DNA of 64,000 nt from Thermoflexus sp. (GTDB lineage Bacteria > Chloroflexota > Anaerolineae > Aggregatilineales > Aggregatilineaceae): assembly GCA_020724465.1 (NCBI GenBank), contig DYGX01000005.1, forward strand, positions 124,001 through 188,000, given 5' to 3'. Position numbers and translations under genes: made by a program. Shown here in pieces: positions 49,491 through 57,680 of this stretch; the first letter of the stretch is position 1, and each line of letters opens with the position of its first letter. Below the pieces are notes generated by a model. The model searched no databases, was not told the DNA's origin, and worked only from the letters and a program-made list of their open reading frames with translations.

Positions 49491-50543
49491 ATGATCACGC
49501 CCCCTGTTCCCCGGTTCTGGACGCGCCTGGCATGGCTATCCCTGGTTGGCGCGGTGCTGCTTGGCGTTTCCGCGTGCGGCCCGTTGGGTGACGTGATCGG
49601 CCAGCGCGGCACGCCCGCGCCAACGCCGGAAGGCTTTGCGCCGACGCCGGGCGTCCTGCGCACGGCGACCCCCGGCGGGGTCTTATCGGTCTGGGTGGTC
49701 ACGCCGCCGGGCGCGCTCGATCCGCCGGATACAGCCGTCACGCCGAACCCCGACGTGCCGGGCAGCCGGCCGGTCGGCCCGGCGGCGACAGCAACGGCCC
49801 TGTTCGCGACGATTGAAGCGGCGACCGCCGTCGCGGCAGCGCCGCCGCCCGCGCCCTATTATCAGCCCGACGAATGCCCGCCACCCGGCGTGCCCGCGCC
49901 GCCGGATCGCCCGGCCCATTTCAACGACTATAAAGACCGCATCGCGGCGTATCTGTCGGCGGGCGGCTCGCCGACTGTGCTCGAAGCCACGCTGCGCAAC
50001 TGGGGGGCGATCACCGACCGGGGCGGCGTGGTCCAGGCGGATACGGACCTGACCGGCGACGGCGTGCGCGAGATCATCGTCACCTTCTACAACCCGCAGA
50101 CTTATAACGACGAGGCGCTGCTCAACGCCGGGCAGATGCTGGTCCTGGGCTGCGACAGCGGCGGTTATCGCGTGCTGTACGAGACGCCCTTCAACCCGCT
50201 GGTGGCGCTGCCGGAATTGCTGCGCGTGGGCGACATGAACGCCGACGTGCGCGCCGAGCTGGTCTTCTTCACCGAGACGTGCAGCCGCTCGACCTGCGCC
50301 AAAGACGGCAAGATCCTGACCTGGAACGCACAGACCGGCGCCTTCAAAGAGTTGAATAACGGGCAGATCGTGGCGATTAACGGGCGGATCGGGATCGCGG
50401 ATGTGGACGGCGACGGCGTGCTGGAGCTGACCGCCCAGATTAACCCGCCCCGGGCCGGCCTGGGGGCGCCCGCGCGCGTGGTCGATGTCTGGGATTGGAC
50501 CGGCACGGACTACGTGCTGGCGCTGCGCGAAGAAGCCGAGTGA
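49491..50543 (+). CDS. Lipoprotein with FG-GAP/VCBS-like repeats
   Basis: Signal peptide with lipobox VSAC (Cys about 29), then a Thr/Pro-rich linker to about residue 125. The mature domain contains repeated DxDxDG-like motifs: QADTDLTGDGVREIIVTF near 195, RVGDMNADVRAELVFF near 245 and IADVDGDGVLELTAQI near 305, the calcium-binding loops of VCBS/FG-GAP beta-propeller blades. Three Cys (DSG region and ETCSRSTCA) may form a disulfide. Extracellular; ligand unknown. The ATG at 49491 is set by the promoter position. It faces the tmRNA divergently. Confidence 0.78.
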   Translation: MITPPVPRFWTRLAWLSLVGAVLLGVSACGPLGDVIGQRGTPAPTPEGFAPTPGVLRTATPGGVLSVWVVTPPGALDPPDTAVTPNPDVPGSRPVGPAATATALFATIEAATAVAAAPPPAPYYQPDECPPPGVPAPPDRPAHFNDYKDRIAAYLSAGGSPTVLEATLRNWGAITDRGGVVQADTDLTGDGVREIIVTFYNPQTYNDEALLNAGQMLVLGCDSGGYRVLYETPFNPLVALPELLRVGDMNADVRAELVFFTETCSRSTCAKDGKILTWNAQTGAFKELNNGQIVAINGRIGIADVDGDGVLELTAQINPPRAGLGAPARVVDVWDWTGTDYVLALREEAE

Positions 50544-50561
50544 CGGCGAGGGCTGCGTCGC

Positions 50562-51269
50562 GTGATGCCGGGCGAGCGCGCGCTGTACGATCGTTTGTGG
50601 GACGAGGCGCTGGCGTATTTCCGGGCCGGTCGTGTCGAGATCGATCCGCTCCTCGTCCGGCGCGAGTTCGATGACCGGCGCGGTCTGACCCTGGCAGCCC
50701 GTCTGGACGGCGCGGCGCTGGGGCGGCTGTCCGGCGTGCTGGACGATCTGCGCACGCTGGCGCCGGAGCAGCACATCTACCGCCCCGACGAGCTGCATAT
50801 CACCGTGCTGTCGGTCATCTCGGCGGCGCCTGGTTTCGACGCCTCGCACGCCCCTGTCAATGCATACAAATCTCTGTTCGAAGCCTTGTTCGCGGCGGCA
50901 GCGCCGTTTACAGTACATCTGCGCGGGCTGACCGCGAGCCGAAGTTGCGCGCTGATCTGCGGCTACTCGCCGGACGGGGCGCTCAACGCCCTGCGCGACC
51001 GGCTGCGGGCCGGGCTGCGCGCCGCCGGCCTGGCGGATGGGCTGGAATTGCGCTACCAGAGCACGGCGGCGCATGTCACGGCCCTGCGCTTCCGCGCGCC
51101 GCCTGCGAACCTGGATGCACTCGCCGGGTACATCGCGGCGCGGCGCGATGCCGACTATGGCCCATGCCCGATCCACGCCATCGAGTTTGTGGTAAACGAC
51201 TGGACCATGTCTCATGACCGGGTGCGCCTGCTCGCCCGCTATGCGCTTGGTGGGCGGGCGCCGGAGTAA
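50562..51269 (+). CDS. 2H phosphoesterase superfamily protein
   Basis: A 235-residue protein with the two histidine motifs of the 2H fold: HIT at 79-81 (ELHITVLSV) and HVT at 171-173 (AAHVTALRF), 92 residues apart as in LigT/ThpR 2'-5' RNA ligases and cyclic phosphodiesterases. These act on 2',3'-cyclic or 2'-phosphate RNA ends or related nucleotides. GAGGG nine bases before the GTG at 50562 is the better signal; an ATG follows at 50565. It precedes the metallophosphoesterase by nine bases and the two are probably cotranscribed. An exact substrate cannot be assigned. Confidence 0.82.
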   Translation: MMPGERALYDRLWDEALAYFRAGRVEIDPLLVRREFDDRRGLTLAARLDGAALGRLSGVLDDLRTLAPEQHIYRPDELHITVLSVISAAPGFDASHAPVNAYKSLFEALFAAAAPFTVHLRGLTASRSCALICGYSPDGALNALRDRLRAGLRAAGLADGLELRYQSTAAHVTALRFRAPPANLDALAGYIAARRDADYGPCPIHAIEFVVNDWTMSHDRVRLLARYALGGRAPE

Positions 51270-51278
51270 GGAGAACGG

Positions 51279-52115
51279 ATGATGCGCTTGGCGATTCTGG
51301 GCGATATCCATGGCAACCCGCTCGCGCTCGATGCCGTGCTGGCGGATGTGGCGGATTGGGGCGGCGCGGACGCTTACCTGCTGATGGGTGACTACAGCGG
51401 CATCGGCTACGACCCGCTGACTCCCCTGGAGCGCATCACGGCGCTGCCCAACGCGGTCTATCTGCGCGGCAACACCGATCGCGGGGTGGCGCACTTCGCG
51501 CTGGAAGAAGGCGAGCTTGCCGCCCTGGCAGGCGATCCGGCGCGGATGGAGCAGCTCGTCCGCATGGGGCGCAGCTTCGCCTGGACGCAGGGCTACCTGA
51601 GCGCACACGGCTGGATCGCGTGGCTGCGCGAACTGCCGCTCGACCACCGCCTGACCCTGCCGGACGGCACCCGGCTGCTGGCGGTTCACGCCTCGCCAGG
51701 GCGCGACGACGGCCCCGGCGTCAGCCCGGCGACCAGCACCGAACAGCTCGCCGCCCTGATCGCCGGCGCGGACGCCGATCTGATCGTCGTCGGGCACACG
51801 CACTGGCCGCAGGATCATCGCCTGGGCGCGGTCCGCGTGATCAACCCCGGCAGCGTGAGCAACCCCCCGGCGGGTGACACGCGCCCCAGCTATGCCCGTC
51901 TGGAAGCCGACAGCGCGGGCTACCGGGTCGAGTTCCGCCGCGTGGAGTACGATCTGGGTGCGGCGATTGACGCCGTCCAGCGCAGCGATCACCCCGCCCG
52001 CGATTACATCTTGAGTTTTCTCGAAGGCCGCGCGCAGCTTTCCTGGCAGCAAATTCTGGGCAGCGCGCCCGTGCCTTCGCCGTTTGTCCGCGAGCATCCC
52101 GCCCCTGTGGAGTGA
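51279..52115 (+). CDS. Metallophosphoesterase (YfcE/MJ0936-like)
   Basis: Calcineurin-like phosphoesterase (278 aa) with all blocks: ILGDIHGNPLALDAV, LLMGDYSGIGYD, YLRGNTDRGV, VVGHTHWPQD and VINPGSVSNPP. An insert of about 60 residues (110-165) lies between the GNTD and histidine blocks. Likely a cytoplasmic phosphodiesterase on cyclic nucleotides or phosphate monoesters. AGGAG six bases upstream supports the ATG. It lies between the 2H enzyme and an M20 peptidase. Confidence 0.9.
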   Translation: MMRLAILGDIHGNPLALDAVLADVADWGGADAYLLMGDYSGIGYDPLTPLERITALPNAVYLRGNTDRGVAHFALEEGELAALAGDPARMEQLVRMGRSFAWTQGYLSAHGWIAWLRELPLDHRLTLPDGTRLLAVHASPGRDDGPGVSPATSTEQLAALIAGADADLIVVGHTHWPQDHRLGAVRVINPGSVSNPPAGDTRPSYARLEADSAGYRVEFRRVEYDLGAAIDAVQRSDHPARDYILSFLEGRAQLSWQQILGSAPVPSPFVREHPAPVE

Positions 52116-52122
52116 GCACGTC

Positions 52123-53283
52123 ATGAGCAGCGAGTTTCTCGATTTCTACGCGCAGCGCGCCGGCGCGATGGTAGCGCTGCTGGAGCGGTTTGTGTGCCTG
52201 GAGTCGCCGACGCACAGCAAAGCGCATGTCGACCGGCTGAGCGAAGAAGTCGCCGCGCTGTGCGAGGACCTGGGCGCGCAGATCACGGTCTACCCCCGCG
52301 CCGAGGTGGGCGACCTGCGCCTGGCGATCTGGAACAGCGACGCGCCCGGCCGCCCGATCCTGCTGCTGGCGCATCTGGACACCGTCTGGCCGGTCGGCAC
52401 GCTTGAAACGATGCCGGTCCGCCAGGAAGGGGGGATCTTCTACGGACCGGGCGCGGTCGATATGAAGGGGGGCGTGGTCGTCGCGCTCGAAGCCATTCGC
52501 GGCCTGCGCGATCGTGGCGAGTTCCCCGCCCGCCCGATCTGGCTGTTCCTCAACAGCGATGAGGAAACCGGGAGCTGGCATTCGCGGGGCGTGATCGAGG
52601 ATCTGGCCCGGCAGGCCGGGCTGGTGTTGGTCATGGAGCCGGCCACCGAAGAAGAGGCGCTGAAGACCTGGCGCAAGGGGATCGCCCGCTATACCATCAC
52701 GCTGACGGGGCGCGCCTCGCATGCCGGCAACGCGCCCGAAGCCGGGATCAATGCCATCATCGAGGCGGCGCACCAGGCCCTGGCGCTGCACCAGCTCAAC
52801 GACCTGCCCAACGGCACGTCGGTGTCGGTCACGCGGATCGCGGGCGGCATAGCGACCAATGTCATCCCGCCGGAAGCAACGATGCACGTGGATGTGCGCT
52901 TCCTCAAGGCGTCCGAAGCGCAGCGGGTGGACCAGGCGATCCGGAACCTGTCGCCGGTGCTGCCGGGTGCGCAGGTGACCGTCAGCGGCGGGATCGATCG
53001 CGGGCCGATGGAGCATAACGAGCAGATGGCCCGCACCTATGCCCAGGCACGCGCCATCGGGGCGGCGCTGGGGATGGACGTGCCCCAGGGCGGGAGCGGC
53101 GGCGCGAGCGATGGCAACTTCACCGCCGCGCTGGGCGTCCCCACCCTGGACGGGCTGGGCGCCGCCGGTACGGGGCTGCACGCCGCGCACGAGCAGGTCA
53201 TCATCCGCTCGCTGCCGCGCCGGGCCGCACTGCTGGCGCGCATCTTGTGCGACTGGCAGATGGATGAGTCGCCCTCGCCCTAA
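52123..53283 (+). CDS. M20-family metallopeptidase (carboxypeptidase G2-like)
   Basis: Zinc exopeptidase (386 aa) with HLDTVWP (first His, near 86), GAVDMKGG (bridging Asp, about 113), LNSDEETGS (catalytic and metal Glu, about 146-149), MEPATEE, the dimerisation domain from about 185 to 290 and the last His in HAAHEQVI. Closest in pattern to glutamate carboxypeptidase. The start at 52123 begins the conserved part, eight bases after the previous stop. The TAA stop lies inside CTAA, the left end of the MITE-like element B. Confidence 0.9.
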   Translation: MSSEFLDFYAQRAGAMVALLERFVCLESPTHSKAHVDRLSEEVAALCEDLGAQITVYPRAEVGDLRLAIWNSDAPGRPILLLAHLDTVWPVGTLETMPVRQEGGIFYGPGAVDMKGGVVVALEAIRGLRDRGEFPARPIWLFLNSDEETGSWHSRGVIEDLARQAGLVLVMEPATEEEALKTWRKGIARYTITLTGRASHAGNAPEAGINAIIEAAHQALALHQLNDLPNGTSVSVTRIAGGIATNVIPPEATMHVDVRFLKASEAQRVDQAIRNLSPVLPGAQVTVSGGIDRGPMEHNEQMARTYAQARAIGAALGMDVPQGGSGGASDGNFTAALGVPTLDGLGAAGTGLHAAHEQVIIRSLPRRAALLARILCDWQMDESPSP

Positions 53284-53472
53284 AGGCTGTTATGAACTTT
53301 GCGGACCGGACCGGGGGCGGAAAGCCGGCGCCAAGCGCAGAGGTTGAGCTTGCTCGGCCCGTGCGAAAGACCGGGTCAAACACGCGGTGGTTGGACGGCG
53401 GGCGAGGCTTGCATCGCCCCTACGAGAACATCCGATGCCGCCGTTTCCCATCAAGTGCATGACGCGCCCTAG
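53280..53472. mobile_element. MITE-like element B with CTAR inverted ends
   Basis: The left end CTAAAGGCTGTTATGAACTT and the right end, inverted, CTAGGGCGCGTCATGCACTT share 14 of 20 positions and match element A's ends. The interior (193 bases in all) carries GGGCGAGGCTTGCATCGCCC, a hairpin common in mobile GC-rich repeats, and no open frame. The left CTAA supplies the stop of the M20 gene. The right CTAG is directly followed by AGCGTGGGG, which again resembles an element end pointing the other way. Confidence 0.6.
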
Positions 53473-53543
53473 AGCGTGGGGCACTCCGCTTGCTCCGCAA
53501 TTCCCGGCCCCCTCAGCCGGCGCGAGGGGCAAAAAGGCTTGAC

Positions 53544-54413
53544 ATGCGCTACGCGATCGATGTGCCGAATATGGGGCCGTTTGGCAACCCGCGCCTGCTG
53601 GTCGACCTGGCGCGCGACGCCGAGCAGGCCGGGTGGGACGGCTTTTTTGTGTGGGATCACCTGGGCGGGCGCGAGTGGAACCTGCCCATGGTCGATCCGT
53701 GGGTCGCGCTGGCCGCGATCGCGGCGCACACCTCGCGCATCCGGCTGGGGACGATGGTCACGCCGCTGCCGCGCCGCCGCCCGTGGAAAGTCGCCCGCGA
53801 GACGGTCACGCTCGACCACCTGTCGGGCGGGCGCCTGATCCTGGGCGTGGGGCTGGGCAGCGGGCGCGCGTCGGAGTGGGCGGACCTGGGCGAGGAAACG
53901 GACTTCAGGCGGCGCGGCGCGATGCTCGACGAAGCGCTGGCGATCCTGGCGGGGCTGTGGTCGGCGCAGCCCTTCTCGTTTCGGGGCGAGCATTACACGG
54001 TCGAGCGCGCGCACTTCCTGCCGGGGCCGCTTCAGCGCCCGCGCATTCCGGTGTGGGTGGCGGGCTACTGGCCGAACAAAGCGCCCTTCCGGCGCGGCGC
54101 TCGCTGGGACGGGATGTTCCCGCTGTTCCCCGACGCCGAAGGAGAGGCCCTGCGGACTATGTTCCGCGAGGCGGTGGCGTTCCTGCGCGCGCAGCGCGGC
54201 GAGAATCCCGCGCCGTTCGACATCCTGCACCGGGGCGTCACGCCTGGCGATGATCCGGCACGGGCGGCGGAGCTGGTCGCCCCTTACGCCGAGGCCGGCG
54301 CGACCTGGTGGGCCGAGGCGATCCACCCACAGCGTTTCGGCGTCGGGTGGGATGGCGTCTGGCCGCTGGACGCGCTGCGCGAGCGCGTCCGGCAGGGGCC
54401 GCCGCGCCTCTGA
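53544..54413 (+). CDS. Luciferase-like monooxygenase (possibly F420-dependent)
   Basis: TIM-barrel flavin/F420 oxidoreductase (289 aa): MRYAIDVPNMGPFGNPRLLVDLARDAEQAGWDGFFVWDH at the start (in parts), IRLGTMVTPLPRRRPWKVARETVTLDHLSGGRLILGVGLG, and RIPVWVAGYWPNKAPFRRGARWDGMFP, all typical of the LLM family. The two catalytic signatures do not separate FMN from F420 use. Start ATG 53544 has GAGGGG and AAGG upstream. It convergently faces the N-acetyltransferase gene with a nine-base gap. Confidence 0.85.
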   Translation: MRYAIDVPNMGPFGNPRLLVDLARDAEQAGWDGFFVWDHLGGREWNLPMVDPWVALAAIAAHTSRIRLGTMVTPLPRRRPWKVARETVTLDHLSGGRLILGVGLGSGRASEWADLGEETDFRRRGAMLDEALAILAGLWSAQPFSFRGEHYTVERAHFLPGPLQRPRIPVWVAGYWPNKAPFRRGARWDGMFPLFPDAEGEALRTMFREAVAFLRAQRGENPAPFDILHRGVTPGDDPARAAELVAPYAEAGATWWAEAIHPQRFGVGWDGVWPLDALRERVRQGPPRL

Positions 54414-54422
54414 GCGGGGCCG

Positions 54423-55226
54423 CTACCCTCGCGGGCGTTCCAGCGCCCGCCGCAAGATCGCCTCGTCGAATCCGAACAGCCGCGCCAGCGTGCGTGGCAG
54501 GTCGGCGGAGTCGTCCGGCGCGAGCGGCACCGGAAACTCGCCGTCGAGCGTGCGCCGCACCAGCCCCTTGGCCTCGCTGTAGCGCAGCATCCCCTCGGCC
54601 CGCGTGCGCGAGACGATCACCTCGTCCAGAAAATAGCCGTCCGGCTCGTGATCGCGCAGCAGCCGCGCCAGGAAGGTATCGCTGTCCACCGGCGCGCCTT
54701 TGAGCACAAACGCCTGCTCGTCGAAGCCGTTGCGCCCCAGCCGGCGCACTTCCCAGCGCGGTCCGGGGCCGGGAACGGCGCGGAACACATACGCGGGGGT
54801 GATGCGCTCGGTGGGCGCGGTCGGGTCGAGCGGCAGCGCCGCCGGGACGGGATAACCCACGTCCGCCAGGTACGACGCGCCGTCAATCGCGACGATCGCG
54901 GCACAGTGCGGGTCGGGCGTGCTGCCCATGTCGCAAAAATGCAGCGTAACTTCGAAGCCGAGCGCCTCAAGCAGCGCCCGCAGCGCGAGGTTGCTCTCGA
55001 AACACGTGCCGCCGCTGCCGCAGCACAGCGCATCCGCGAAGAACCGCTCCGGCAGCCGCGCGCAGTCGGCGGGGGTGGCGCAGTTCTGGTGCGCGGCGAT
55101 GCGCGAGGCGGACTCCCAGGGGATGCGCGCCGCCCAGGCGGCCAGAATCGCGTCCAGATAGTCGGCGGTGGGCGGCCGGCGGTCCAGCTTGAGGTGCGCC
55201 AGGATGGGGTCGATGTCGAGAGTCAT
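54423..55226 (-). CDS. Arylamine N-acetyltransferase
   Basis: Cys-His-Asp enzyme (267 aa) of the NAT family, which transfers acetyl or propionyl groups from CoA to arylamines or, in bacteria, to related metabolites. The triad is visible: SGGTCFESN (Cys 75), PDPHCAAIV (His 107) and YLADVGYP (Asp 122). The preceding motif IPWESASRIAAH replaces IPFENL. The last 100 residues form the third domain with YSEAKGLVRRTL. No neighbouring gene explains the substrate; it precedes no obvious operon partner except the zinc protease 20 bases upstream. Confidence 0.85.
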   Translation of the reverse strand: MTLDIDPILAHLKLDRRPPTADYLDAILAAWAARIPWESASRIAAHQNCATPADCARLPERFFADALCCGSGGTCFESNLALRALLEALGFEVTLHFCDMGSTPDPHCAAIVAIDGASYLADVGYPVPAALPLDPTAPTERITPAYVFRAVPGPGPRWEVRRLGRNGFDEQAFVLKGAPVDSDTFLARLLRDHEPDGYFLDEVIVSRTRAEGMLRYSEAKGLVRRTLDGEFPVPLAPDDSADLPRTLARLFGFDEAILRRALERPRG

Positions 55227-55246
55227 GTGGTGCTCCTTGTTCGCGG

Positions 55247-56599
55247 TTACGAGGTCGGGCCGGGATCCGGCGCGGGCCGTGCAGCGCGGGCGGTGTCCAG
55301 GGCGCGCAGCAGCTCGGCGCGCGTCGTGATGCCGCGCATGGTGCGCATCCAGTCATCCAGATCGGCGCTGAGCGCCAGCAGCTCTTCCACCGCCGGGCCG
55401 ATCGGGTCTTCGCCCCCTGCGCCCGGCTCGCCCTGGTAGCCGCCGTAGAAGGCGAAGTACGCCTGGTTGAGCTTGCGGATGGTGTAGCCGTGGGCCACAA
55501 ATTCGCGCCGCCGCGCTTCCATATACTGCTCTGCCGCCGCGATCTGGCCGTAAGCGAGCATGGCGTCAACCGCGGCGCGGGTGGCGCTCAGCTCGCGCCC
55601 GAAGTCGAAAGGCGGGCCAGATCCCGCGTCGCCGGGCGCGGGGGATTCTGCCGCCAGAAAGCTCGGATACTGCGGCGGGAGCAGGTCCGGGTAATAGCGG
55701 GCCAGGACGCGCTGCGCGACGGCACGCCCGAAGAACGTCGCCACCGTTTCGTTGATGATCCGCGTTTCGGGGCGCATGGTGTATTCCAGCCCAAGCGGGA
55801 AGAACATCAGGTAGTGATGCGCCCACTCGTGCGCGGTCACTTCGACGGCGCGCGCCAGAGTCCGCGGCTCGACGATCATGCTTGGGTAGAGGCTGACGCC
55901 CCCCAGCGGCACAACCAGCGCGGAGACGCCCAACGCCCGGCTGACGCGCTCTTCCAGGGCTTCGCGCTCCGGGATTGAGAGCGGCTCCAGGCTGAGGTCG
56001 ACTGCCAGCTCGATGCGGTCGCGCGGGGAGATCACCAGCAGGGTAGGTACTTCGGTGATATGCATCGACACCGGCGGCAGCACCTGGCCCAGCGTACCGA
56101 AACCCGCCTCGACCAACACCGTCGCGACCTGCCCCTCGATCACGCTCTCGACCAGCGGCTGGTCAGCGGCCAGCCCGGCGCGCAGCCGGTCGCGCTCGGC
56201 GGTTTGGGGCGCGCTGGCCCCGGCAGGATCGCGCTCGTTCGGGTCGGCGTAGGTCGCGTCGATGGCACGCTCCAGCGCCTGAACCTGCTGCAAGCGGTCG
56301 AAATAGTCCAGCACCAGGCGGCGGCGGGCTTCCTCATCCAGATACGGATGGACGCCGAGCAGCTCATGACGGGTTTTGGCCCACAGCGCCCCGATCTCCC
56401 AGCTCACATAATCGAACAGCACATCCTGAGCCAGCGTAACGGCGCGGTCGCGCAGCGAGACATCGCGCGTGACGCCGTCGCCCAGGGTGAAGATCAGCGC
56501 GATGGTCAGCGCAGTTCGCCACACGAAGCGCCACAACCGGCGCAGGATGCGCCGTATCTGGCGGGCGAGGGTGACGAGCGGCGGCGGAATGGCACGCAT
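55247..56599 (-). CDS. Membrane-anchored HExxH metalloprotease-like protein
   Basis: A 450-residue protein with an N-terminal basic stretch and membrane helix (about 25-42), an alpha-rich region, and a gluzincin-like active site HEWAH (257-261) in a helix before LMFFPLG, with the Glu candidate at 284 in INETVATFFG. No family recognised beyond the HExxH motif; related proteins are found in Chloroflexota. It is 20 bases upstream of the NAT gene on the same strand and probably cotranscribed. Location is likely extracytoplasmic. Confidence 0.68.
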   Translation of the reverse strand: MRAIPPPLVTLARQIRRILRRLWRFVWRTALTIALIFTLGDGVTRDVSLRDRAVTLAQDVLFDYVSWEIGALWAKTRHELLGVHPYLDEEARRRLVLDYFDRLQQVQALERAIDATYADPNERDPAGASAPQTAERDRLRAGLAADQPLVESVIEGQVATVLVEAGFGTLGQVLPPVSMHITEVPTLLVISPRDRIELAVDLSLEPLSIPEREALEERVSRALGVSALVVPLGGVSLYPSMIVEPRTLARAVEVTAHEWAHHYLMFFPLGLEYTMRPETRIINETVATFFGRAVAQRVLARYYPDLLPPQYPSFLAAESPAPGDAGSGPPFDFGRELSATRAAVDAMLAYGQIAAAEQYMEARRREFVAHGYTIRKLNQAYFAFYGGYQGEPGAGGEDPIGPAVEELLALSADLDDWMRTMRGITTRAELLRALDTARAARPAPDPGPTS

Positions 56600-56753
56600 A
56601 GCGGCGCGAGTCCGGTTAGCTACGAGCGGAGCGCGGTCTGTCTGGGGGGAATTGTAGCAGACTTTGCCCCCGCTTCGGCAGCGCGGAGAGCCAGCGCCCG
56701 ATCATCGCCGGGTGGCAGGTTGAGGGTTGCCGGATCGACCTGCAAAGATCATA

Positions 56754-57680
56754 ATGATGCGCATGGCGACGGAAACGCTTCAGTACGGTCGGGTGATCTG
56801 GACCAATGTTGAGCGGGTGACGCCCCAGGATGTGCAAGACCTGCGGGAGAACTATCCGCATTTCCACCCGCTGGACCTCGAAGACCTGCTGAGCCGGATC
56901 GAGCGCCCCAAGCTGGACGAGTACGACGATTATCTGTTTGTCGTCATGCACTTCCCGCTGTGGGACCCGGTGCAGCGTATCAGCCGGGCCGCCGAAGTCG
57001 ATATGTTTGTGGGCAGCGGGTATCTGATCACGGTGCACGATGGGACGCTCAAACCGCTGCGCCACCTGTTTGAGCAGTGCCAGACGAGCGAGGAACTGCG
57101 CGACCAGTACATGGGGCGCGGCGCCAGCAAGCTGTTTTACACCGTCATCGACCGGCTGGTGGACTATATCTTCCCGATTCTCTACAAAGTGGACGCCAAC
57201 ATCCGCGCCATTGAAGAGGACATCTTCACCGAGGACTCGCGCCACATCATTCAAGACCTGTCGTTCATCCGGCGGGATATCATCGCGCTGCGGCGCATCA
57301 TCCGCCCGCAGTTGGTGATTGTGGAGAACCTGGAGAAGGTCGACCGCCCCTTCATCCGCGAAGAACTCGACGTCTACTTCGGCGACATCCTCGACCACCT
57401 GATCAAAGCCTACGAAATTATCGAGGACGATCTGGAGGTGATCCGCGGCTTGTCGGACACGGCCAATACCCTTGTCAGCTACCGGCTGAACGAGGTGATG
57501 CGCATCCTGACCGTGATCTCGGTGATCATGCTGCCGCTGACTTTGCTCAGCGGGATCTATGGCATGAACGTCGAGCTGCCGCTGGCCGAGTGGGACGTGG
57601 CCTTTGTGCTGATCATCGCCATGATGTTCACAATCGCCGTCACGATGCTGTCCTATTTCCGGCGTCGGGGGTGGTTGTGA
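56754..57680 (+). CDS. corA: CorA-family magnesium/divalent cation transporter
   Basis: Pentameric cation channel protein (308 aa). A large cytoplasmic N-terminal domain, the long helix before the membrane, and two C-terminal membrane helices with the selectivity signature YGMN (LLSGIYGMNVELP) and a basic end RRRGWL. Several starts are possible (ATG 56754, 56757, 56763) and none has a clear ribosome binding site. Its stop overlaps the GTG start of the RNase D gene, so the two are coupled. Confidence 0.92.
   Translation: MMRMATETLQYGRVIWTNVERVTPQDVQDLRENYPHFHPLDLEDLLSRIERPKLDEYDDYLFVVMHFPLWDPVQRISRAAEVDMFVGSGYLITVHDGTLKPLRHLFEQCQTSEELRDQYMGRGASKLFYTVIDRLVDYIFPILYKVDANIRAIEEDIFTEDSRHIIQDLSFIRRDIIALRRIIRPQLVIVENLEKVDRPFIREELDVYFGDILDHLIKAYEIIEDDLEVIRGLSDTANTLVSYRLNEVMRILTVISVIMLPLTLLSGIYGMNVELPLAEWDVAFVLIIAMMFTIAVTMLSYFRRRGWL

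Noticed and set aside
49683-52124. 813-residue minus-strand frame across the lipoprotein, 2H and metallophosphoesterase genes
   Set aside because: It crosses three real genes with good start signals and has no family features.
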